Assembly: GCA_964020155.1 (NCBI GenBank)
Contig: OZ026567.1
Span: 1,092,193 to 1,156,192, forward strand
Source of the DNA: Chondrilla cf. caribensis
Taxonomy: Eukaryota > Porifera > Demospongiae > Chondrillida > Chondrillidae
Direction: 5' to 3'
DNA length: 64,000 nt
In this document: one piece after another, positions 42,967 through 64,000 of the stretch
Layout of the letters: each line of letters begins with the position of its first letter
Numbering within the stretch: the stretch's first letter is position 1
Program-made: the position numbers and the translations under genes
The notes under the pieces: model-generated
The model's database searches: none
What the model was told of the DNA's origin: nothing
Seen by the model: only the letters and a program-made list of their open reading frames with translations

Positions 42967-44905
42967 TTCACATAATTTTATTATAGACACAGAACACACA
43001 TGAACAGAATCAATATAGATCTAAACCTGTATAATATTATAACCAATCACATGATGGAAGTGTGCCATCATTACCTTGGTAAACACATATGCACTCAGAA
43101 TCTTATGTAGTTCACACAAGTTAGTTTGATAATTGAATCAGTTGCCAAATGTAAATATGTCAACTAAATCAAACATGAGGTGACACACTAGGTTAGGGAG
43201 GCTCCCTCTTGGGCACCCTTCCCACCTGGAGTGTCACTCAGGTTGGAGTCAGATGGGGTTAACAATAGTTTGGGTTGGAATTCTTCAAAATACACATGAC
43301 AAAATTTTGCTACCCTCAACCATCTCATTATTATGCATTCACACTTGTCTCCACTTTTACATGCCCCCCTCTCACATACACCATAACAATGGATATACAT
43401 GTGTAATACACACATATGCATCACATGTACGTATACAGCATGCATCTATACGTAATATTGTATGCATATGGAATTTTTGTGGATGTACAATGTCATATGC
43501 ACATTACGTATTGAAACGTAATATGTACATCCACTACTTAGTACACACACTTGAGGATTTTGCTTGAGTCATCCCACCGTCACAACCAATAACTTACCTT
43601 TGACCACATGTCTGAAGGGAACCCCCAAACCTATAATAGATGTACATTCACGTACGCATAATATGTACATGTATACATATACACACAAGACACCCACAAA
43701 CACGCACATGCACTTCCATGTACACAACACACACACACACACACACAATACTACAAAATCAACACATACAAACACACACACGCAACACACAAACATAGAG
43801 ACTGAGGTGTGGATAAGCAAGGTCTGAATGTAAACCCAAAATTCATCTTAAGGGTACTTTCTACAACACTAAAACTAGTTCAGACCGAGTCTGAAGGACT
43901 CGCACAGTGATATGTATTATCCACAGTACCATGCCCAGCCTCTATCAGAACTGAGGCCCCTTTATCGAATACCTCATTCACAATCCTTCACAGCAACGCA
44001 TCTGGTAGGAATGAATTGTTCTCATTGCTCCCATGTTTCAGCTTCAGTCACAAGCACCTTCAAATTACTTTGGTATGTGTAGGTGGATATCAAGTTTCAC
44101 AAAGAGATATCCTCTTGGTACCTACTTATACAGTTACTTATGTAGGAAATATCACAAAAGGAAGTGTTACATCCCAGTGTTTGTGCACACTTCACTGCTT
44201 GGCAACATAATTAGTTCCTCTGATAACTGCAACACTGATGGATTGTTGAGATGCTTTACTGCCTACATCCACATACCACAATGCCTTATCTGCTGCATCA
44301 CTTCCTTCATTTGTATGGTAGGTGGGCGTACAAGGTGCACATGTACTTGTGCACAATTAACTTCAATAACATTATTGTATCACATGAGGACTACTGTTAG
44401 AGTAATAGTTACTCTAGCATCATGTGTCCTGACAGCCATTTTGTGCTTCAATCCTGCCCTGATGATTTTAGTACTAGAGTACCTCGATATACCACTATAT
44501 TGCATTGTCCCACTAGACTACTCAAGGTGAAGAGAGAGCATGTCCTCTGTGCAATATTGTGATATCTACACTACATATGCATGTGTAATTGTTTGGTCTC
44601 TCTCCCTCTAGCTGGCCTACCAGTAGTCATAGTTTACATGTGCATGTGAGTGTACTTAGTCCACCTAAATGTTCTGTGAATTCTATTAAGGGTGATATGG
44701 TCATTTTAAGCTTTCTCTAACAGACTGAGTGTTCAAAGTATATTCATAGCTTATAACAGCTTTGATAATCCCTATAATTCATTCATTATTGCTGTTACAG
44801 TAGCTGTGTATCTATCATCATTATATTAGCGTACCTTCATTTGACCGCTAAATACGTACTTGTTCTTCTACAATCCACTGTGTGTGCTTGTCTGTGGTAG
44901 GTGCT

Positions 44906-44954
<49 letters not shown>

Positions 44955-45120
44955 CAATCATGTGTGTGGTGCATACTGGTATGTGCGTGCGTGGTAGGTG
45001 CATGACTGTGTCTATTGGTTCGAACCATTCTGATTCCAAATTGAATATTATGTATACCAGCTAGGTTCCACTTGTGAAACATGACCACATTCCTTTCACA
45101 ACTCAATAATGAAGCTTCCT
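42967..45120. other. Spacer between genes C and D
   Basis: Presumed 3' untranslated region and spacer, almost wholly duplicated at 55207-57900. It contains a palindromic dispersed element (about 43874-43897), CA-rich stretches near 43660-43795, a GT tract at 44906-44952, and an open frame of 165 codons (44033-44530) that I do not accept as a gene. Confidence 0.7.
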
Positions 45121-45127
45121 AGATGGG

Positions 45128-45200
45128 TATAAAACTGTGGCTAAAACTGATGGTTCATTCTGTGTAGTTCTGATAATGAAGAAAGAGTGGAGCACATAAG
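45128..45200 (+). promoter_or_regulatory. TATA promoter and leader exon of gene D
   Basis: TATAAAA at 45128-45134 is followed by a leader ending GAGCACATAAG at 45200 with donor GTGGGC. The leader resembles that of genes A and C (TTCTGAT, AAGAAAGAGTG, GAGCACA). The intron runs to the AG immediately before the ATG at 45530. Gene E's promoter is nearly identical. Confidence 0.7.
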
Positions 45201-45529
45201 GTGGGCATGAATGTGTACAGATATATGTGTCTAATTTAGTCTGGTTTGAGTAATTATTATCTTCTTTCCAGTAGTTTGTCATTAATTGGTAGTTCCCTGG
45301 AGTAATGGTATTATAATTACATTGGTTTCTAAATCATTTGAGATTGAATAAATGTTACCATTTGTTGTTACTAGTACTGTTTTTAAACAGCAACCAAGAA
45401 AAGTACTGATTGTGAAGTGATCAATGTTTTTTAACCTGTCCTCTCTCTGTGGGGTCACATTATAAGATTCGGTATAATTGATGTGGCATTGTTACATATT
45501 AATAATAAATCCTGTTTCTGTTCCCTCAG

Positions 45530-55206
<9,677 letters not shown>

Positions 55207-55974
55207 TTCACATAATTTTATTATAGACACAGAACACACATGAACAGAATCAATATAGATCTAAACCTGTATAATATTATAACCAATCACATGATGGAAG
55301 TGTGCCATCATTACCATGGTAAACACATATGCACTCAGAATCTTATGTAGTTCACACAAGTTAGTTTGATAATTGAATCAGTTGCCAAATGTAAATATGT
55401 CAGCTAAATCAAACATGAGGTGACACACTAGGTTAGGGAGGCTCCCTCTTGGGCACCCTTCCCACCTGGAGTGTCACTCAGGTTGAAGTCAGATGGGGTT
55501 AACAATAGTTTGGGTTGGAATTCTTCAAAATACACATGACAAAATTTTGCTACCCTCAACCATCTCATTATTATGCATTCACACTTGTCTCCACTTTTAT
55601 ATGCCCCCCTCTCACATACACCATAACAATGGATATACATGTATAATACACACATATGCATCACATGTACGTATACAGCATGCATCTATACGTAATATTG
55701 TATGCATATGGAATTTTTGTGGATGTACAATGTCATATGCACATTACGTATTGAAACATAATATGGACATCCACTACTTAGTACACACACTTGAGGATTT
55801 TGCTTGAGTCATCCCCCCACCTTGTCGTCACAACCAATAACTTACCTTTGACCACATGTCTGAAGGGAACCTCCAAACCTATAATGGATGTACATTCATG
55901 CATGCATAATATGTACATGTACACATATACACACAAGACACACACAAACAACGCACATGCACTTCCATGTACAC

Positions 55975-56034
<60 letters not shown>

Positions 56035-57204
56035 AAAAAAAAATACTACAAAGACAACACACACAAGCACACACACACACAACACACAAACATAGAGACT
56101 GAGGTGTGGATAAGTGAGGTCTGAATGTAAACCCAAAATTCATCTTAAGGGCACTTTCTACAACTGTTACACTAAAACTAGTTCAGACCGAGTCTGAAGG
56201 ACTCGCACAGTGATATGTATTATCCACAGTACCATGCCCAGCCTCTATCAGAACTGAGGCCCTTTTATCGAAGACCTCATTCACAATCCTTCACAACAAC
56301 ACATCTGGTAGGAATGAATTTATTTGCTTCCATGTTTCAGCTTCAGTCACAAGCACCTTCAAATTACTTCAGTATGTGTAGGTGGATATCAAGTTTCACA
56401 AACAGATATCCTCTTGGTACTTACTTATACAGTTACTTATGTAGGAAATATCACAAAAGGAAGTGTTACATCCCAGTGTTTGTGCACACTTCACTGCTTG
56501 GCAACATAATTAGTTCCTCTGATAACTGCAACACTGATGGATTGTTGAGATGCTTTACTGCCTACATCCACATACCACAATGCCTTATCTGCTGCATCAC
56601 TTCCTTCATTTGTATGGTAGGTGGGCGTACAAGGTGCACATGTACTTGTGCACAATTAACTTCAATAACATTATTGTATCACATGAGGACTACTGTTAGA
56701 GTAATAGTTACTCTAGCATCATGTGTCCTGACAGCCATTTTGTGCTTCAATCCTGCCCTGATGATTTTAGTACTAGAGTACCTCGATATACCACTATATT
56801 GCATTGTCCCACTAGACTACTCAAGGTGAAGAGAGAGCATTTCCTCTGTACAATATTGTGATATCTACACTACATATGCATGTGTAATTGTTTGGTCTCT
56901 CTCCCTCTAGCTGGCCTACCAGTAGTCATAGTTTACATGTGCATGTGAGTGTACTTAGTCCACCTAAATGTTCTGTTAATTCTAATAAGGGTGATATGGT
57001 CATTTTAAGCTTTCTCTAACAGACTGAGTGTTCAAAGTATATTCATAGCTTATAACAGCTTTGATAATCCCTATAATTCATTCATTATTGCTGTTACAGT
57101 AGCTGTGTATCTATCATCATTATATTAGCGTACCTTCATTCGACCACTAAATACGTACTTGTTCTTCTACAATCCACTGTGTGTGCTTGTCTGTGGTAGG
57201 TGCT

Positions 57205-57293
<89 letters not shown>

Positions 57294-57386
57294 CAATCAT
57301 GTGTGTGGTGCATACTGGTATGTACGTACGTGGTAGGTGCATAACTGTGTCTATTGGTTCGAACCATTCTGATTCCAAATTGAAGT

Positions 57387-57455
<69 letters not shown>

Positions 57456-57655
57456 TGTGTGTGTTTCAATCATGTGTGTGGTGCATACTGGTATGTGTGT
57501 GCGTGGTAGGTGCATAACTGTGTCTATTGGTTCGAACCATTCTGATTCCAAATTGAATATTATGTATACCAGCTAGGGTTCCACTTGTGAAACACGACCA
57601 CATTCCTTTCACACCTCAATAATGAATCTGTGTGTGCTTGTCTGTGGTAGGTGCT

Positions 57656-57734
<79 letters not shown>

Positions 57735-57900
57735 CAATCATGTGTGTGGTGCATACTGGTATGTGTGTGCGTGGTAGGTGCATAACTGTGTCTATTGGTT
57801 CGAACCATTCTGATTCCAAATTGAATATTATGTATACCAGCTAGGGTTCCACCTGTGAAACGTGACCACATTCCTTTCACACCTCAATAATGAAGCTTCC
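55207..57900. other. Spacer between genes D and E
   Basis: The copy of 42967-45120. It has a CA tract plus an A-run at about 55975-56042, a palindromic dispersed element near 56177-56200, and an open frame matching the one at 44033-44530 (here about 56332-56829). No supported gene. Confidence 0.7.
57180..57835 (+). repeat. Triplicated GT-containing block upstream of gene E
   Basis: A block with (GT)n, TTTCAATCATGTGTGTGGTG and TGTCTATTGGTTCGAACC occurs three times (about 57185-57383, 57384-57560 and 57630-57840). Upstream of gene D it occurs once (44878-45060). It ends about 75 bp before gene E's TATA box. Confidence 0.88.
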
Positions 57901-57908
57901 TAGATGAG

Positions 57909-57981
57909 TATAAAACTGTGGCTAAAACTGATGGTTCATTCTGTGTAGTTCTGATAATGAAGAAAGAGTGGAGCACATAAG
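57909..57981 (+). promoter_or_regulatory. TATA promoter and leader exon of gene E
   Basis: TATAAAA at 57909-57915, leader ending at 57981 with donor GTGGGC, intron to the AG before the ATG at 58314. Nearly identical to the gene D promoter. Confidence 0.7.
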
Positions 57982-58313
57982 GTGGGCATGAATGTGTACA
58001 GGTACATATGTATAATTTAGTCTGGTTTGAAAAATTATTACTATAAATGAATAATCTTCTTTCCAGTAGTTTGTCATTAACTGGTAGTTCCCTGGAGTAA
58101 TGGTATTATGATTACATTGGTTTCTAATTCATCAAACGTTACTGTTTGTTATTACTAGTACTGTTGTTGAACAGTATCCGAGGAAAGTACTGATTCAGAA
58201 GTACCTTGAAGTACTCAAAGTTGTGTCTCTGTGGGATCACATTTTAAAATTCGATATAAGTGATGATTGTGGCATTGTTACAGAAATAATAAAACCTGTT
58301 TCTTTTCCCTCAG

Positions 58314-61300
58314 ATGAAGACGATCGTAATTGTGGCTCTAATTCTTCCTCTGGTGCCCATTGTGGTACATTCTAGCACAAGTGAGTTTTCCATGTACAGA
58401 AATGGTTAATTGGTCTACACACCTTTAAATATTGGATTCACATTTTAACTACATAGTGTGTCCTAATGAGACCAACACTACATTGGGTATCACTCTGACA
58501 TGGCCTTCAACTCCCATTGGAGAGACCTCAACCCTCTCCTGTCCTAACACCGACGGGAATGCTACCAGGAACTGTACTGTAGGAGGAGTATGGGAACAAC
58601 CTTATGTTCACGAGTGTACTTGTCCTGAAGAAACCAACACTACATCGGGTATCACTCTTACATGGCCTTCAACTCCCATTGGACAGACCTCAACCCTCTC
58701 TTGTCCTAACACTGACGGGAATGCTACCAGGAACTGTACTGTAGGAGGAGTGTGGGAACAACCTTATGTTCACGAGTGTACTTGTCCTGAAGAAACCAAC
58801 ACTACATCGGGTATCACTCTTACATGGCCTTCAACTCCTATTGGAGAGATCTCAACCCTCTCTTGTCCTAATGCCGACGGGAGTGCTACCAGGAACTGTA
58901 CTGTAGGAGGAGTGTGGGAACAACCTTATGTTCACGAGTGTACTTGTCCTGAAGATGCCAACACCACATCGGGTATTACTCTTACATGGCCTTCAACTCC
59001 TATTGGAGAGATCTCAACCCTCTCTTGTCCTAATGCCGACGGGAGTGCTACCAGGAACTGTACTGTAGGAGGAGTGTGGGAACAACCTTATGTTCACGAG
59101 TGCACTTGTCCTGAAGAAACCAACACTACATCGGGTATCACTCTTACATGGCCTTCAACTCCCATTGGACAGACCTCAACTCTCTCTTGTCCTAACACTG
59201 ACGGGAGTGCTACCAGGAACTGTACTGTAGGAGGAGTGTGGGAACAACCTTATGTTCACGAGTGTACTTGTCCTGAAGAAACCAACACTACATCGGGTAT
59301 CACTCTTACATGGCCTTCAATTCCCATTGGAGAGACCTCAACTCTCTCTTGTCCTAACACTGACGGGAATGCTACCAGGAACTGTACTGTAGGAGGAGTG
59401 TGGGAACAACCTTATGTTCACGAGTGTACTTGTCCTGAAGATACCAACACTACATCGGGTATCACTCTTACATGGCCTTCAACTCCTATTGGACAGACCT
59501 CAACCCTCTCTTGTCCTAACACTGACGGGAATGCTACCAGGAACTGTACTGTAGGAGGAGTGTGGGAACAACCTTATGTTCACGAGTGTACTTGTCTTGA
59601 AGATACCAACACTACATCGGGCATTACTCTTACATGGCCTTCAACTCCCATTGGACAGACCTCAACTCTCTCTTGTCCTAACGCTGACGGGAATGCTACC
59701 AGGAACTGTACTGTAGGAGGAGTATGGGAACAACCTTATGTTCACGAGTGTACTTGTCCTAAAGATGCCAACACCACATCGGGTATCTCTCTTACATGGC
59801 CTTCAACTCCCATTGGAGAGACCTCAACCCTCTCTTGTCCTAACACTGATGGGAGTGCTACCAGGAACTGTACTGTAGGAGGAATATGGGAACAACCTTA
59901 TGTTCAGGAATGTACTTGTCCTGAAGATACCAACACTACATCGGGTATTACTCTTACATGGCCTTCAACTCCCATTGGACAGACCTCAACCCTCTCCTGT
60001 CCTAACACTGACGGGAATGCTACCAGGAACTGTACTGTAGGAGGAGTGTGGGAACAACCTTATGTTCACGAGTGTACTTGTCCTGAAGAAACCAACACTA
60101 CATCGGGTATCACTCTTACATGGCCTTCAACTCCTATTGGAGAGATCTCAACCCTCTCTTGTCCTAATGCCGACGGGAGTGCTACCAGGAACTGTACTGT
60201 AGGAGGAGTGTGGGAACAACCTTATGTTCACGAGTGTACTTGTCCTGAAGATACCAACACTACATCGGGTATTACTCTTACATGGCCTTCAACTCCCATT
60301 GGAGAGACCTCAACCCTCTCTTGCCCTAATACTGACGGGAGTGCTACCAGGAACTGTACTGTAGGAGGAATATGGGAACAACCTTACGTCCATGAATGTT
60401 TTACATGTCCTCTGGAAACCAACACTACATTGCGCATTACCCTGACATGGCCCTTAACACCTGCTGGACAGACCTCAGTCCTCTCTTGTCCTAACACTGA
60501 CAGGAATGCTACTAGGAACTGTTCTGTGGAGGGAGTGTGGGAACAACCTTTTGTGTGTGACTGCTTGACTCAGGGAATTTCTCAGCAACTCTGTAATGTA
60601 TGTGACTCCATCCCTTCTCTCTGTACTGTGGTTGTACTCATGTTGTTGGTCCCTTCTCTCCTCCTGTGTGTAGAACCCAGAGGACACTGTATCAGTACTG
60701 ATGGATGTTTCTACTACGAATGGTATCTTGACATCTGAAGAGGTGATAAGCATAACTGATGCTTTGAATTCTCTAAACAGTAATTCAAGTAATTTTCAAA
60801 GCAATGAGGTTGGTTTGTTGTATGCTTGCAAATGTTTATATTCCCATGGCTTGAAAGGCCAGGTGACAATTGATCAACATCCGATCAACTCAATTGTTGT
60901 TATTATTGCAATTAGTGCTATTTTAATTGAATAGGATACAATCAAAATGAGATTCTTACCATTATTGCCTTAGCAGCTGCTAATCTCGTTAAAATTTATT
61001 ATAATATTATACTCTTATATAAATATTTGCATACATATAGTAAGTATGAATCGAAACATATGGAGTTTAACACTTAACATAATATTATCACATTACACTG
61101 AAAGTACACACTCAAGTGTGTTGTTAATGGTTTCGTGTGGCATACTTTACTCCATGCAGTCCAGACAGACTGTGTTGGATGTAGTGGAAGTTCTATTAAA
61201 TACAAGGAGAGACACTGTTGACAATGCTTCTGTAATCAATGTTGAACAAACGTGAGTTGATTGTTGACAAACAGTTTCCATATTGACATTGAGAGATTTG

Positions 61301-62043
61301 ATATTGCTTTCTTATAATTTCATACAGGATAGCGGATTCTCTAAATGCCATAGTCACCAACACACCAGTGGGTGTTGGAGAAACAGCCACCATCAGAGGT
61401 TCTGGAGGAACTGCAGAGATTGTTGTGACTCGTCCAACAGTAGACACCTTAAGGACCATGGGAATACAGGTTGAATCTCAAGGCACCACTGTTGACATAC
61501 CGAGGGGGTTTGCTTTGCAGATCTTGGGAAACAGTTTAGGAGGTGGCAATGCTAGACTAGCTGTGACAACCTTTTCCAATGAGGACGGGACCTTCCAACC
61601 CCAAGATCCAACATTTTTACTTGGTAGCGATCTGGTTGACATCTCCTTGCTGGATGATAATGGAATTGTTAATGTGTCTAATCTTGACATGGCCAATAGG
61701 GTCATGTTTGTAGTCCAGAGAAATGTAAGTACGTGTGTTGTATTGTATGAAGCATGACATGTGAATGTACATTGTGTCTACATTCATCTCAATATTAAGT
61801 GGGATTTTCCCCTGTGTCAGTGATAATCCATACTTTTATTCTCTTAGAATGTTCCTGATGGAGCTCCCTTTTGTTGCTTCTATAATCTTGTCTTACAAGA
61901 CTGGACCTCTGAAGGTTGTGAAGTGACTGACGAAACTGCTACTACCGTGACTTGCACCTGTGACCATCTGACTACCTTTGGTTACCTGGTGGTGAGTAAT
62001 GTATGGTATGTGTGGTATGTGTGCAAGCACACACATGCACACA

Positions 62044-62128
<85 letters not shown>

Positions 62129-62732
62129 ACACGCACACACACACGCACGCACACGCACATGCACACACACACACACACACACACAATATTATGAAAATAA
62201 AATCAAATTTTGGCTTGAAAATTGAATGTTTCCTATTTAGGGCTCTTCTCGACCTGGTGGTATCACTCCATTGAGTGCTGTACTGATTGCAGTTGGAGTG
62301 TCTATTGCTGTTGTCCTGATTGTGGCTGGAGGAGTCATGCTGGGAGTGATGTGAGTTTCATTGCTTGTTTATTAGAATTAATCAAATAATGTGAAACCAT
62401 GTGACAAAACAAACTAGGAGTTGGGTAGTGTTGGGGACTATTTTTTACATACTCAGGTAGGAACGTATAGAGGTGTCCCCATCATAGAATTATTTCAGCG
62501 TCTTTTTCGGGTTTAAAAGAATCTTCTCTGAAGACAGGACACGATATGAAACCAACTAAATTTAAACGTCCAGTTTAAATTTAGTTGTCAGGAGATCAAA
62601 TACTTGCATTTGTTAATTTGAAATGCATCTAGGTATTGTAGTGGTGTGAAGTTGAAAGGACTGTCTTTACCCTTTTGTAGCATCTACCGCAAGAGGAGCG
62701 AAGACAAAGGAGTTGTAACCTCAAGTTTATAG
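58314..62732 (+). CDS. Gene E: HRM x13 / GAIN-GPS single-pass membrane protein
   Basis: Exons: 58314-58380, 58457-60597, 60674-60808, 61160-61251, 61328-61724, 61848-61991, 62241-62350, 62681-62732; 3138 nt, 1045 aa. Signal peptide 1-20; 13 HRM-like units in one 2141-bp exon (24-736); GAIN 737-944. The GPS (945-992) has all four Cys and C-T-C-D-H-L|T, so cleavage is expected at L985|T986, leaving an N terminus T-T-F-G-Y-L-V. One helix (about 1003-1025) and a tail ending V-T-S-S-L follow. Most HRM units keep an extra N-C-T sequon that is rare in gene A's units. The 3' half (exons and introns) is nearly identical to gene B; the 5' end is nearly identical to gene D. It has no Reeler or mucin segment. 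Function unknown; the modules suggest a cell-surface receptor or adhesion protein. Confidence 0.9.
58459..60597 (+). repeat. Coding tandem array: 13 HRM-like units
   Basis: Twelve units on a 162-bp period, then one codon inserted (F-T before C-P) and a final, more diverged unit ending V-C-D-C-L-T-Q. Each unit has four Cys and two or three N-glycosylation sequons. Confidence 0.94.
62033..62184 (+). repeat. (CA)n in the GPS-to-TM intron of gene E
   Basis: A CA tract with CG-containing interruptions in intron 61992-62240, at the same place as in genes B, C and D. Confidence 0.93.
62553..62587 (+). repeat. Hairpin in last intron of gene E
   Basis: The same perfect 15-bp arms as gene B's hairpin (27658-27692), about 93 bp before the tail-exon acceptor. 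Confidence 0.85.

Positions 62733-64000
<1,268 letters not shown>

Noticed and set aside
44033..44530. 165-codon open frame with hydrophobic stretches, duplicated at about 56332-56829
   Set aside because: Both copies lie in recent segmental duplications, so agreement is not evidence of selection. The few differences noticed are mostly amino-acid changing and no family is recognised.
45018..45030. GGTTCGAACC resembling a tRNA B-box (also at about 57357, 57532 and 57800)
   Set aside because: It is a short palindrome in a repeated promoter block with no A-box at proper distance and no cloverleaf.

Overview
This is nuclear DNA from an animal. The evidence is animal-specific extracellular domains (Reeler, HRM/HormR, GAIN with GPS, NIDO, AMOP, VWD, calcium-binding EGF, cadherin), many GT-AG introns of about 75 bp to a few kb, TATA promoters with spliced leader exons, and long CA/GT microsatellites. 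AT-rich DNA, compact introns and these domain mixes would suit an early-branching invertebrate, possibly a sponge, but this is an inference and no species is assigned.

The window holds five genes, all on the plus strand, forming one tandem cluster of related membrane proteins. I spliced each by hand. In all five, reading phases match at every junction and the total length is a whole number of codons ending in a stop. Gene A (203-18984, 16 coding exons, 5015 aa) is a giant MUC4-like protein: signal peptide, 48 near-identical 54-residue HRM-like units, Ser/Thr-rich mucin repeats, NIDO, AMOP, VWD with a GDPH site, EGF modules, cadherin repeats, one membrane helix. Gene B (23324-27837, 649 aa) is Reeler, 3 HRM, GAIN, GPS, one membrane helix. 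Gene C (30442-42966, 2565 aa) has Reeler, a roughly 290-copy heptad mucin array, HRM, GAIN, GPS and a membrane helix. Gene D (45530-55206, 1911 aa) has HRM, GAIN and a degenerate GPS, then a Pro/Thr mucin array, then a second HRM, GAIN, GPS and a membrane helix. Gene E (58314-62732, 1045 aa) has 13 HRM-like units, GAIN, GPS and a membrane helix.

Genes B-E carry the self-cleaving GAIN/GPS module of adhesion GPCRs but end after a single membrane helix and a 17-residue tail with a PDZ-ligand-like C terminus; there is no seven-helix domain. Gene A shares their leader, signal peptide and HRM array but has a MUC4-type module whose VWD carries GDPH, another known autoproteolysis site. The cluster thus joins one variable, heavily glycosylated ectodomain type to two unrelated self-cleaving membrane-proximal modules.

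The cluster is young and still rearranging. The 3' half of C, the spacer and the 5' end of D match the 3' half of D, the spacer and the 5' end of E. The 3' half of B and its downstream DNA match those of E. Fossil exons, a tandem-GAIN fusion (D), a chimera (A), expanding coding arrays, CA tracts in the same intron of four genes, and small transposons record this history. Two stretches (about 18985-23300 and the spacers) hold no gene I can support.
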